Part shown: positions 24,862-33,035 of the stretch, piece after piece
Layout: the number at the start of each line of letters is the position of its first letter
Position numbering within the stretch: position 1 is the stretch's first letter
DNA from: Staphylococcus kloosii
Lineage (GTDB): Bacteria > Bacillota > Bacilli > Staphylococcales > Staphylococcaceae
Assembly (NCBI RefSeq): GCF_003019255.1
Contig: NZ_CP027846.1
Span: 1,736,001 to 1,800,000 of the forward strand
DNA: 64,000 nt
Reading direction: 5' to 3'
Made by a program: the position numbers and the translations under genes
The notes under the pieces: generated by a model
The model's input: only the letters and a program-made list of their open reading frames with translations
Databases searched by the model: none
Told to the model about the DNA's origin: nothing

Positions 24862-25144
24862 ACAAAATCACCTCTTAATGCTATTATACGCAATTTAAGC
24901 TCACAAAACTAATATTTAACATGCACGCTCATATCTTTATCGGTCAAAAGTATGAGACGTAAAACTTGATTTTAGACGTGATAAAGTTAGAATATTACAC
25001 ACGAGATAATTTTCTGGAAGTATACTTATTTACTTTTGGTTAATAAATCATTCAGATAATAAATTCATTATATTTACAAGCTTTGTTTAAGTTTGTTGTA
25101 ATTATAAATGTATTAAAGTCATCGTAATGGGAGGGATGCATGAC

Positions 25145-25453
25145 ATGTGGTCGATAACTAAAATAAGGGCTGATTATGAAGGTTGGTGGCTATTTAGTGA
25201 TTGGACTGATAATATAGTAGAACGTGATGATTTTGAAACTTATGATGAAATGATAAATAAATATCAACATACAATTCGTAAATGCAAAGAAGATTATGAT
25301 AATTATTTAATAGGTAAATACAATATACATGCATTTTATAATAATTGTGATTTAGGTTTTTGTGAAGATTGTGATGAAAACTTACAAATATTCTATAGTT
25401 TTATTGTATTAAATAATAATAATGTTTATTATGATCTTCCAATAATTCATTGA
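25145..25453 (+). CDS. DUF1033 family protein
   Basis: This 102-residue protein matches the DUF1033 pattern: an aromatic N-terminal block (RADYEGWWLFSDW), an AFYNNCD segment and the CEDCDENLQIFYSFIVL block with a CXXC pair near residue 75-80. Its function is not known to me. The ATG at 25145 is preferred because GGGAGGG ends ~10 bases upstream; ATGs at 25127 and 25136 overlap or touch that site. It stands alone between acyP and cspA. Confidence 0.75.
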   Translation: MWSITKIRADYEGWWLFSDWTDNIVERDDFETYDEMINKYQHTIRKCKEDYDNYLIGKYNIHAFYNNCDLGFCEDCDENLQIFYSFIVLNNNNVYYDLPIIH

Positions 25454-25474
25454 ATCGATTTTTTCAATAATGTA

Positions 25475-25503
25475 TTGCATTTTAAATTAAATTCACGTAT
25501 ACT
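25475..25503 (+). promoter_or_regulatory. cspA promoter
   Basis: TTGCAT (25475-25480) and TATACT (25498-25503) are separated by 17 bases. Transcription would start near 25510 and give a 5' untranslated region of about 126 nt, long as usual for cold-shock genes. Confidence 0.75.
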
Positions 25504-25562
25504 AGCAATTAAGCAATAGTTTTATTCCATATTGCAAAGAATATTGTCTGTACAGCAACAAC

Positions 25563-25632
25563 TGTGAAACCGTATTTTTTGTAATATGCGAATAACGCAT
25601 ATTGAAAGAATTTTAGTCTTGGAGGTTTCACA
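25563..25632 (+). promoter_or_regulatory. Structured cspA leader that can hide the ribosome-binding site
   Basis: TGTGAAACC (25563-25571) is exactly complementary to GGTTTCACA (25624-25632), which includes part of the GGAGG site in front of cspA. Inside this pairing a second perfect 8-bp hairpin (AATATGCG, 25583-25590, with 25596-25603) forms. Long leader hairpins that switch with temperature, and are cut by RNase III, are known for staphylococcal csp mRNAs (from memory). The pairing is seen; the switching is inferred. Confidence 0.6.
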
Positions 25633-25635
25633 ATT

Positions 25636-25836
25636 ATGAAACAAGGTACAGTTAAATGGTTTAACGCTGAAAAAGGATTTGGTTTTATCGAAGTTGAAGG
25701 AGAAAACGACGTATTCGTACACTTCTCAGCTATTAACCAAGAAGGTTACAAATCATTAGAAGAAGGTCAATCAGTAGAATTTGAAGTAGTTGAAGGCGAC
25801 CGCGGTCCTCAAGCTGCAAACGTTGTAAAACTATAA
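25636..25836 (+). CDS. cspA: Cold-shock protein (CspA family)
   Basis: This is a 66-residue OB-fold single-strand nucleic-acid-binding protein. Both RNA-binding motifs are intact: KGFGFIEV (RNP1) and DVFVHFSA (RNP2). It acts as an RNA chaperone keeping mRNAs open. The C-terminal VEGDRGPQAANVVKL is typical. GGAGG lies upstream of the ATG but may be masked by leader structure. A clear promoter and terminator make it monocistronic. Staphylococci have several csp genes; the cspA name rests on its position near lysA and its sequence. Confidence 0.95.
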   Translation: MKQGTVKWFNAEKGFGFIEVEGENDVFVHFSAINQEGYKSLEEGQSVEFEVVEGDRGPQAANVVKL

Positions 25837-25862
25837 TCATAGATTTAGTTTATTGACTAATT

Positions 25863-25892
25863 AAAGAACCTTGTTGATAAGGTTCTTTTTTT
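25863..25892 (+). terminator. Terminator of cspA
   Basis: AAAGAACCTT (25863-25872) pairs with AAGGTTCTTT (25879-25888) and runs into a run of eight T. Confidence 0.9.
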
Positions 25893-25920
25893 TGCTATTT
25901 TTATATAAAAAAGAGTTAAA

Positions 25921-25955
25921 AAAACCGTTACTTTTAAATTAAAAGTAACGATTTT
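25921..25955 (-). terminator. Terminator of the lysine operon
   Basis: AACCGTTACTTTTAA and TTAAAAGTAACGATT form an inverted repeat of ~13 bp. On the minus strand it is followed by the complement of a run of A (GTTTTTTTAACTC), just behind the lysA stop. Confidence 0.75.
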
Positions 25956-25959
25956 TTTA

Positions 25960-27225
25960 TTATTTAGTATCATTAATAATTAATTGTCTTAATGATTGTC
26001 TTTTTATAACTTCTCTTGCTTTCCCATCTTTTAAGAAAAATACAGAAGGTTTTTGCATTTGATTATAATTTGAAGCCATAGAATAATGGTAAGCACCTGT
26101 TGATAAAATGGCTAAGTAATCTCCTCTTTGAACAGAAGAAGGTAATTTGGCATCTTTAATAATGATATCTCCAGATTCACACAATTTGCCTGCAAGCGTT
26201 ACTGTTTCATCTGCCTCCTCATTTCTATTTACTAACAATGCTTCGTAACTAGCGTCATATAAAGCAGTTCTAATGTGATCGCTCATACCTCCATCTACAG
26301 AAACATACTTATTTACATTAGGTATATCTTTAATAGTACCAACTTCGTATAATGTAATACCCGCTTCACCAACGATAGAACGACCAGGTTCTATACCAAT
26401 TTCAGGAATAGGGTAGTTTACTTCTTTAGCAATTGTTTTAATTGCAGTCGTAATTTCTGCGATACCGTCTTCAATAGGGAAGCTTACATCTCCCTCAACG
26501 TATTTAATACTAAAACCGCCACCTAAGTTTATTAGTTCAACTTTAATATCTTGTTCGCTTAACCAATTTATAACCATTTTAGCAGTTTCAATCATGGCTT
26601 CGGTACCTTCAATTTGAGAACCGACATGGAAGTGAACACCTTTTAAATTTAACTTATCAGCATTATTTACCGCTTCCACACCTTTAATTGCTAAGCCATG
26701 TTTAATAGATAAACCAAATTTACTATCTTCTTGACCAGTTTGAATAAACTCGTGTGTATGAGCTTCTACACCAGGATTTAAACGTAATACTACATTGACT
26801 GTTTTAGAGGCATATTTATTAATAATATCAATCTCATCTAATGAGTCAATAACGATATAACCAACTTTATTTTCTAGTGCATATTGAATTTCTCGCTTTG
26901 TTTTATTATTGCCGTGAAAATGAATATGACTAGGATCAAAACCAGCTTCAAGTGCTGTATATAATTCTCCTTCAGATACTACGTCTAATTCTAAGTTTTC
27001 TTCTTCAACGAGTTTAACCATTTGAATACAAGTAAATGCTTTTGAAGCATATGAAATATTATATTTTAAACCACTTTGCTTAAAAGCTTCATGATAGCGT
27101 TGCATCTGTGTTCTAATTTGTGTTTCATCGTAAACAATAGTAGGCGTGCCAAAACTTTGTGCGACAGTTTTAAGGCTCGTGCCTCCCATCGATAGTTCAC
27201 CGTATGCGTTATATTCTACAGTCAT
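25960..27225 (-). CDS. lysA: Diaminopimelate decarboxylase
   Basis: LysA decarboxylates meso-diaminopimelate to L-lysine, the last step of the pathway. This 421-residue PLP enzyme of fold type III shows the Schiff-base lysine in NISYASKAFTC (about residue 61), the His of HFHGNNK, the glycine-rich phosphate site LINLGGGFSIKY, IEPGRSIVGEAG, and the active-site Cys in KLCESGD from the neighbouring subunit. Length is standard. It is the last gene of the minus-strand lysine operon, two bases behind alr. A weak inverted repeat with T-run (AACGGTTTTTTT on the minus strand side at 25915-25955) may terminate it. Confidence 0.96.
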   Translation of the reverse strand: MTVEYNAYGELSMGGTSLKTVAQSFGTPTIVYDETQIRTQMQRYHEAFKQSGLKYNISYASKAFTCIQMVKLVEEENLELDVVSEGELYTALEAGFDPSHIHFHGNNKTKREIQYALENKVGYIVIDSLDEIDIINKYASKTVNVVLRLNPGVEAHTHEFIQTGQEDSKFGLSIKHGLAIKGVEAVNNADKLNLKGVHFHVGSQIEGTEAMIETAKMVINWLSEQDIKVELINLGGGFSIKYVEGDVSFPIEDGIAEITTAIKTIAKEVNYPIPEIGIEPGRSIVGEAGITLYEVGTIKDIPNVNKYVSVDGGMSDHIRTALYDASYEALLVNRNEEADETVTLAGKLCESGDIIIKDAKLPSSVQRGDYLAILSTGAYHYSMASNYNQMQKPSVFFLKDGKAREVIKRQSLRQLIINDTK

Positions 27226-27227
27226 AA

Positions 27228-28301
27228 TTATCTATACTCCTTTATTAATGAATCATGGTTCATTGCGCTTAATTGTTCTGAGTTTGCCCCCACACCTTTA
27301 AACGTAAATTCATCGACACGTATATCATTATTATATAGTATTACTTCATCTTGTGCATTTATCGTCTCATCAACTTCTACAAACATATGACTCATCATTA
27401 AAGCTCTAATAGGATATCGTTTACCATTTATAATTGCTTCATGCTGTGCACGTGCTTTTAATATTCCGTCGCCATAACCGATATCGACAACTGCAAGCTT
27501 AGTATTATCCTTAACTGCTTCAAAAGCAAAACTATAGCCACAATATTGTCCTTGTTGCACTTCTCTAATTTGAATTACATTTCCTTTAACGGTTAACGAT
27601 TGCACAATGTCTTGTTCAGACACGGTACTATAAGGTCTAGAACCATATAACGCAATTCCTACTCTTGCATGCGTATGTTGCGGTAATATACCGTCTTCAC
27701 GGTAATAACTAGCACTGTTTTGTGCGTGTATCATATTAAATGAATAACCTGCAGCAAGCACAGTATCTACGACTTGTAACCAGGCTTCTTTTTCTTGTTC
27801 GTAATCGGGAACGCCGAATTCATCAGCGTAACCAAAGTGAGTCCACAGACCATTAATAATCATTTTCTCAGTATTTGTATTACTGTGATGATGTTCTAAC
27901 ACTTCAATGATCTCATTTATATTTTTCAATCCAGAACGGTGTAATAAATTTTCATATTCTAAATGAATTTTAATACCTGCTAAATCTTCATAATGATCGT
28001 AATAATACGCTAGGGAAGGTAAAGTCATTTCAATATCATATGTTCTTAATGGTTCAAATTCATAGACGGCATTCATTAAAAATATCGTTGCATTAGGTGC
28101 GATTTTTCTCACTCTAATAGCTTCTTTCAATGAAGTGGTACTAAAAGTGTCAATACCTGCTTTTAAAAATTGCTCCACAGCAAATTCTAATCCATAATGG
28201 TAAGCGTTATTTTTAACGACTGCCATAATATTATTTTGTTGTTTAACAGTTTGGACATTATTTAAAAATGTTTGTTTATCTACAGACCAAATTGCCGTCA
28301 T
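27228..28301 (-). CDS. alr2: Alanine racemase (alr2 type)
   Basis: This is a 357-residue PLP enzyme of the alanine racemase fold. The Schiff-base lysine lies in MAVVKNNAYHYG (about residue 30), and the second catalytic base region is seen as ARVGIALYGSRPYS. It interconverts L- and D-alanine for peptidoglycan. In S. aureus a second alanine racemase is encoded in this same place in the lysine operon, hence the alr2 label (from memory). It could also act on other amino acids. It is coupled tightly: three bases behind the deacetylase and two before lysA. Confidence 0.88.
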   Translation of the reverse strand: MTAIWSVDKQTFLNNVQTVKQQNNIMAVVKNNAYHYGLEFAVEQFLKAGIDTFSTTSLKEAIRVRKIAPNATIFLMNAVYEFEPLRTYDIEMTLPSLAYYYDHYEDLAGIKIHLEYENLLHRSGLKNINEIIEVLEHHHSNTNTEKMIINGLWTHFGYADEFGVPDYEQEKEAWLQVVDTVLAAGYSFNMIHAQNSASYYREDGILPQHTHARVGIALYGSRPYSTVSEQDIVQSLTVKGNVIQIREVQQGQYCGYSFAFEAVKDNTKLAVVDIGYGDGILKARAQHEAIINGKRYPIRALMMSHMFVEVDETINAQDEVILYNNDIRVDEFTFKGVGANSEQLSAMNHDSLIKEYR

Positions 28302-28304
28302 CTC

Positions 28305-29456
28305 TTACACCTCATCATAATTAAATAGTATTTGTTGATAATAATCAGCGACTTTAATTAACATATATTCATTAAAATTTAAATGTGAAGTATGTAAGCC
28401 GGTTACATAACCTTTAACTTCATCTTTAGTTCCAACAAACACAAAATAACTTGGTGCTAATTGACTATAGAAACTAAAATCTTCCCCAAAAAGATAAGGT
28501 GTTGTTTTATCTATAACTTTTAATTCAGCATTTTTTAATGCATTTTCTACGTTATTTCTTAATTTAGGGCTATTATAAGTAGGCGGGTAACCTTCGGCAA
28601 AGTCTACTTCGCATTCAACATTAAATAATAATTTTACACTTTCCGCTATTTTAAGCATTTGTTGTTTAACAATAGCTAAATCATTTTCATCGTATGTACG
28701 AATTGTACCTTCTAAATAGCCATTACTCGGTACAGTATTAATCGCTTCACCGGCTTCGAATCGACCCATATGTACTATATTTCTTTTCAATCCGTTTAAA
28801 TGATATTGCTGAATATTACCAACTTGAGCTAAAACATGTTGTAACGCTTCACCACAAGAATGACCTTGTTCTTTATCGGCAACATGACTTGATAGACCGT
28901 TTAAATAAAAACGATATTCTGTAGCACTTGCCGTTATTTCCTCATCTCGAATCGCAACTGAACCTTCCTCAACAAATGGCATTACGTGAACACCAAATAC
29001 AGCTTCAATAGGGTAGTTTTCAAATGCATTAGCTTTGATAAGTCTATTGGCACCACCGCCAGTTTCTTCAGCCGGTTGGAAAATAAAGACTACGTTTTGA
29101 GGTAGTTGTCCTTGATCTGACCATTCTTTACAACGACGAACAAATAACATTAATGCAGTCGTATGACCATCGTGTCCACATGCGTGCATAACATTGTCAT
29201 TCAAACTTCTATAATCAACATCATTTTCTTCAAATATAGGTAGGGCGTCTATATCAGCACGGAAGGCGATTGTTTTAGCACCATTACCAGGTAAATAGGC
29301 AATTAACCCCGTTTCTAAGGGACGCTCATACGCTACGCCTAGTTCATCTAAAAAAGAGGCAATATATTTTGTCGTTTCAAATTCATGTAAACTTAACTCT
29401 GGATGTTGATGTAGATAACGTCTATGTTTTGTTACAAATTCTTGTTCATTCATCAT
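28305..29456 (-). CDS. dapL: N-acetyldiaminopimelate deacetylase (M20 family)
   Basis: This 383-residue M20D amidohydrolase shows the metal-binding motif HACGHDGHT, EETGGGANR with the catalytic Glu and HTSHLNFNE near the end. In the acetylase variant of the DAP pathway, which dapD here indicates, this enzyme removes acetate from N-acetyl-LL-diaminopimelate. Similar proteins are often called hippurate hydrolases; operon context supports the DAP role. I place the start at the ATG at 29456, because AAAGGA sits directly before the ATG at 29462, leaving no spacing. The dedicated aminotransferase of the pathway is not in this operon. Confidence 0.87.
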   Translation of the reverse strand: MMNEQEFVTKHRRYLHQHPELSLHEFETTKYIASFLDELGVAYERPLETGLIAYLPGNGAKTIAFRADIDALPIFEENDVDYRSLNDNVMHACGHDGHTTALMLFVRRCKEWSDQGQLPQNVVFIFQPAEETGGGANRLIKANAFENYPIEAVFGVHVMPFVEEGSVAIRDEEITASATEYRFYLNGLSSHVADKEQGHSCGEALQHVLAQVGNIQQYHLNGLKRNIVHMGRFEAGEAINTVPSNGYLEGTIRTYDENDLAIVKQQMLKIAESVKLLFNVECEVDFAEGYPPTYNSPKLRNNVENALKNAELKVIDKTTPYLFGEDFSFYSQLAPSYFVFVGTKDEVKGYVTGLHTSHLNFNEYMLIKVADYYQQILFNYDEV

Positions 29457-29520
29457 TATCATTTCCTTTATAAATAAGTTAGTCTCATTCTGTAAATAAT
29501 TATATGTATAAAATTTTATA

Positions 29521-29624
29521 ATAAAAAGAGGAGGTAGAAACAGTCATTTTATAAGATACATAGTGACTTTATTGTCAATGTATCTTATAGTATCAGTTAC
29601 TGACGTGTCTCAGTCCTCCTATTA
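29521..29624 (-). promoter_or_regulatory. Long hairpin between dapD and the deacetylase gene
   Basis: An imperfect ~95-nt stem is built from GAGGAGG/CCTCCT at the base (29528-29534 and 29615-29620), GAAACAGTCA/TGACGTGTCTC in the middle and a perfect 11-bp ATAAGATACAT/ATGTATCTTAT (29551-29561 and 29578-29588) at the top. On the minus strand it is followed by CTTTTTAT. It probably works as a partial terminator or an mRNA-stabilising/processing structure inside the operon. Confidence 0.6.
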
Positions 29625-29641
29625 AAGCTAATAACTATAAA

Positions 29642-30361
29642 TTAGTTATTTAAATTTCTTAAAGCAGATACGATTTCACGTTTTGAATCTTCTACTTCAC
29701 TTGTTTGTTTAATTACTTTTGCTGGTGTTCCAGCTACTACAGCTCCTGCAGGCACGTCTTGTGTTACGATAGCACCAGCTGCAACAATTGCGCCTTGTCC
29801 AACTGTAACACCTTCAAGAATTACTGCATTAGCACCAATTAACACATCGTCTTCAATGATAACTGGAGAAGCACTTGGTGGCTCAATAACACCTGCTAGC
29901 ACTGAACCAGCGCCAACGTGTACATTTTTACCAGTCGTTGCTCTGCCACCTAAAGTAGCGTTCATATCAATCATTGTACCTTCGCCAACAACAGCGCCAA
30001 TATTAATTGTAGCACCCATCATTACGACAGCACCATCTTCAATAGTAGCTTGTTCTCTAATAAATGCACCTGGTTCAATACGCGCATTTGTGTTTGTTAA
30101 GTCTTTTAATGGAATAGCTGAATTACGACGATCCATTTCAATTTCTAATTCTTCTATGCTGTCTTTGTTATTGTCGTAAAATGTTTTCCATTCGTCTGCT
30201 TCACAAAAAATCACTTTTGAATCTTCTGAACCGAATACTTTAAATGATTCAGGGAAAGTTGTATTCGCAAAGTTACCATTTGCATATACTTTTAAAGGTG
30301 TTGATTTTTTTGCGTCACTAATATATTGAATAATTTCTTCTGCTGATAAATTTTGTACCAT
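29642..30361 (-). CDS. dapD: Tetrahydrodipicolinate N-acetyltransferase
   Basis: This 239-residue enzyme (DapD, also called DapH) acetylates tetrahydrodipicolinate with acetyl-CoA, committing the pathway to acetylated intermediates. The C-terminal two thirds are a left-handed beta-helix of hexapeptide repeats (IEDGAVVMMGATINIGAVVG..., VIIEDDVLIGANAVILEGV, ending GTPAKVIKQ), and the N-terminal ~85 residues are the small alpha/beta domain. ATG follows AAGGAG. It is the fifth gene of the operon, 22 bases behind dapB. Confidence 0.95.
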   Translation of the reverse strand: MVQNLSAEEIIQYISDAKKSTPLKVYANGNFANTTFPESFKVFGSEDSKVIFCEADEWKTFYDNNKDSIEELEIEMDRRNSAIPLKDLTNTNARIEPGAFIREQATIEDGAVVMMGATINIGAVVGEGTMIDMNATLGGRATTGKNVHVGAGSVLAGVIEPPSASPVIIEDDVLIGANAVILEGVTVGQGAIVAAGAIVTQDVPAGAVVAGTPAKVIKQTSEVEDSKREIVSALRNLNN

Positions 30362-30383
30362 AATGTTATAAGCTCCTTAATGT

Positions 30384-31106
30384 TTATAAATTATCAAATG
30401 TATAGAAGTCATTTGACTTGTTGATTAATCTTTCCGCTGCACTAATGGCTCCATTAGCAAAAATATCTTTTGACTGCGCACGATGAGTAATTTCGATTGT
30501 TTCATCGATGCCAGCAAATAATACTTCGTGTTCACCTACTATAGTACCACCACGTTTGGCATGAATGCCAATTTCTTCTGGCTTTCTTTTTTCTGTGTTT
30601 TCATGGCGGTCATATACAGGCGTCGTTTTATCTCTTAATGATTCAATGACATCATATAATTTAACTAAAGTGCCACTTGGCGCATCCACTTTTTTATTAT
30701 GATGTGCTTCTGTTAATTCTATATCATAGTCTTGTAAGAGCGGTACTGCCGCTTCTAAAATTTTAGTAAGTGCATGTACACCGTAGCTCATATTAGCACT
30801 AAAGAATACAGGCATTCGTTTACTTAAGTCTTGTAATTTATTAATAATAGTCTCTTTTTCACCAGTAGTTGCAATAACTAAAGGCAGTTCAAAAGAATCA
30901 TCTAATAATGGTAATAATAATTCAGGATTTGAAAAATCAATGGCTACATCAGCATCAGTTGCTTCTGAAATTTTGTCAAAAGTAGGGTAGGGATAAGATT
31001 TACTGCTGTCCCTAACTACAACACCAGTGATTTCATGTCCTTTTTCTTCAGCTAATCTTGCTACACGTTCGTTCATAGCACCATAACCGATTAGAAGTAT
31101 CTTCAT
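30384..31106 (-). CDS. dapB: 4-hydroxy-tetrahydrodipicolinate reductase
   Basis: DapB reduces the DapA product to tetrahydrodipicolinate with NAD(P)H. This is the short staphylococcal form (240 residues). The N-terminal nucleotide loop is ILLIGYGAMNERV rather than the usual GXXGXXG of longer DapB proteins. The catalytic segment reads TEAHHNKKVDAPSGT, carrying the conserved His-His and Lys. Its start overlaps the dapA stop by four bases, so translation is coupled. Confidence 0.95.
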   Translation of the reverse strand: MKILLIGYGAMNERVARLAEEKGHEITGVVVRDSSKSYPYPTFDKISEATDADVAIDFSNPELLLPLLDDSFELPLVIATTGEKETIINKLQDLSKRMPVFFSANMSYGVHALTKILEAAVPLLQDYDIELTEAHHNKKVDAPSGTLVKLYDVIESLRDKTTPVYDRHENTEKRKPEEIGIHAKRGGTIVGEHEVLFAGIDETIEITHRAQSKDIFANGAISAAERLINKSNDFYTFDNL

Positions 31107-31990
31107 GCGTTGTCACCTGCTTTGTATTGATTATATGCATCTTCTAGAGCTTTTCTATCATCATCCTCTAAAGTAACTAAAGGAAGGCGTACTTCATAAT
31201 TTCCAAATCCTTCAACAGTTGTTAAAACTTTGATAGGGATTGGGTTTACATCAACAGCAAGTGCATCTAATAGTGTGCCAATAGGTTGATATAATGCTTC
31301 AACATCGCCATTTTGTTGACTTGTTTCGTATAAATTTTGAATAGCTTTAGGAATAACGTTAGCGATTACTGAAATAACACCGTGACCGCCACCATTGAAA
31401 TAACGAACGATATTATCATCATTACCACTATATAAAGCAAAATTATCTAAGTCTAATTTTTGTTGCAATGTTGCTAAATAGTCAAAATCATTTGTTGCAT
31501 CTTTTAATGCTACAATATATTCATTTTTGCTTAATTCAACTATTGTGTCTGCTTCGATTGTCATATTCGTACGAGAAGGGACATTGTATAATACGACTGG
31601 CAATTTCGCTGCATCAGCAATAGTTGTAAAATGTTTAATTAATCCACGTTGATTTGTTTTGTTGTAATAAGGTGTGATTAACATAATCGCATCAGCACCA
31701 AGTTCTCTCGCTTTAACAGATGCTTGTATAGATTTTTGTGTGTTATTTGTACCTGTACCAGCTATGACAGGAATGCGGCCATTAACTGTATTCACAACTT
31801 CTTCTAATACTTGGTTTTTTTCTTCTTCAGTTAAAGTAGGGTTTTCTGCTGTAGTACCGTTAACCACGATTGATTTTGCATCGTTATCTATTAAATAATT
31901 CACATGTTTTCTAAGGGCGTTATAATCAATTTCATTATGTGTGAATGGGGTAGTTAAGGCTACACCTACACCTTCAAAAATATGTGCCAT
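31103..31990 (-). CDS. dapA: 4-hydroxy-tetrahydrodipicolinate synthase
   Basis: DapA condenses pyruvate with aspartate semialdehyde. This 295-residue TIM-barrel aldolase shows the GTTAENPTLT phosphate/substrate loop, the catalytic Tyr in PVVLYNVPSRT (about residue 134) and the Schiff-base Lys in IVALKDATND (about residue 162). ATG follows AAAGGAG. It lies one base behind asd and overlaps dapB, in the middle of the lysine operon. Confidence 0.97.
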   Translation of the reverse strand: MAHIFEGVGVALTTPFTHNEIDYNALRKHVNYLIDNDAKSIVVNGTTAENPTLTEEEKNQVLEEVVNTVNGRIPVIAGTGTNNTQKSIQASVKARELGADAIMLITPYYNKTNQRGLIKHFTTIADAAKLPVVLYNVPSRTNMTIEADTIVELSKNEYIVALKDATNDFDYLATLQQKLDLDNFALYSGNDDNIVRYFNGGGHGVISVIANVIPKAIQNLYETSQQNGDVEALYQPIGTLLDALAVDVNPIPIKVLTTVEGFGNYEVRLPLVTLEDDDRKALEDAYNQYKAGDNA

Positions 31991-31991
31991 A

Positions 31992-32981
31992 TTATTTAAC
32001 TCCTTTCAGACTCATTACTTGTTCTAAAATTTGTACGGCATTAAGTGCTGCACCTTTCAATAAGTTGTCTGAAGTACACCATACATGGAAAGTATTATCT
32101 AACGTATCATCTTTACGAATACGTCCTACGAAAACTTCATCTTTACCTGTAGAATGAATGGCTAACGGATATTCGTTGTTTGCTGGGTTATCTACAAGTA
32201 CCACACGATCATCTTGATCGAATAACTGTTGAATTGCTTCTACTGAAGTTTCTTTATTCAATGTAACGCTCATATGCACGCTATGACTATCTTGTACTGG
32301 GACACGTACACAAGTTGCTGTAACTTTTAATGCGTCATCTTTTAAAATTTTGCGTGTTTCGTCGATCATTTTTTGTTCTTCTTTAGTATAACCATCTTCT
32401 AAAAAGACATCGATATGTGGTAAAACATTGTTATAAATTGGGTGTGGATATGCTTCAGGATCTTTACCATTCGCACCTTCAGCTAAATCTTGTTTACCTT
32501 TAACACCAGAACCTGATACAGCTTGATAAGTTGTATAAGCAACTCTTTCAATACCATAAGCATCTTGTAATACTTTTAAAGGTACGACTGATTGGATTGT
32601 TGAACAGTTCGGATTCGCGATAATTTTACGATTTAAAACAGGTTCATTAACTTCTGGCACGATTAAATCAATACCTTCAGTCATTCTCCATTGACTTGAA
32701 TTATCTATTACAATTGCTCCTGCTTGTTCGATAATAGGAGAGAAGTGGGCGCTTGTACTTCCACCTGCACTCATTAATACGAAATCAAAATGTTCGCTCG
32801 CCGCTTCTTCAGTTAATTCTTGTACAATGTATGTTTTACCTTGAAATTCAACTTCAGCGCCAGCTGATCTAGCTGATGAAAATAATACTAATTCATCAAA
32901 AGCTACATTTTTTCTATCAAGTGTTTCTAACATTTTTCTTCCTACTAAACCTGTTGCTCCTGCTACTGCTAATTTTGTCAT
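31992..32981 (-). CDS. asd: Aspartate-semialdehyde dehydrogenase
   Basis: Asd reduces aspartyl phosphate to the semialdehyde with NADPH. This is 329 residues, as in S. aureus. The N-terminal nucleotide loop is VAGATGLVGRKML, the catalytic Cys lies in IANPNCSTIQ (about residue 127), and PVQDSHSVHMSV holds the active-site His region. A GGAGTG site precedes the ATG. It is the second gene of the operon, 54 bases behind lysC. Confidence 0.97.
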   Translation of the reverse strand: MTKLAVAGATGLVGRKMLETLDRKNVAFDELVLFSSARSAGAEVEFQGKTYIVQELTEEAASEHFDFVLMSAGGSTSAHFSPIIEQAGAIVIDNSSQWRMTEGIDLIVPEVNEPVLNRKIIANPNCSTIQSVVPLKVLQDAYGIERVAYTTYQAVSGSGVKGKQDLAEGANGKDPEAYPHPIYNNVLPHIDVFLEDGYTKEEQKMIDETRKILKDDALKVTATCVRVPVQDSHSVHMSVTLNKETSVEAIQQLFDQDDRVVLVDNPANNEYPLAIHSTGKDEVFVGRIRKDDTLDNTFHVWCTSDNLLKGAALNAVQILEQVMSLKGVK

Positions 32982-33035
32982 ATTATATACACTCCAGTAT
33001 TTTAATTTTGTAAAAATTCTGTATCATTTTATTAT

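Noticed and set aside
25001..25030. CodY-like sequence AATTTTCTGGAAGTA upstream of the DUF1033 gene
   Set aside because: It has three mismatches to the consensus and no functional link to CodY.
30384..31106. DapB as a degenerate gene because it lacks the usual GXXGXXG loop
   Set aside because: The short form with IGYGAMN is what I remember for staphylococcal DapB; catalytic residues and length are intact.
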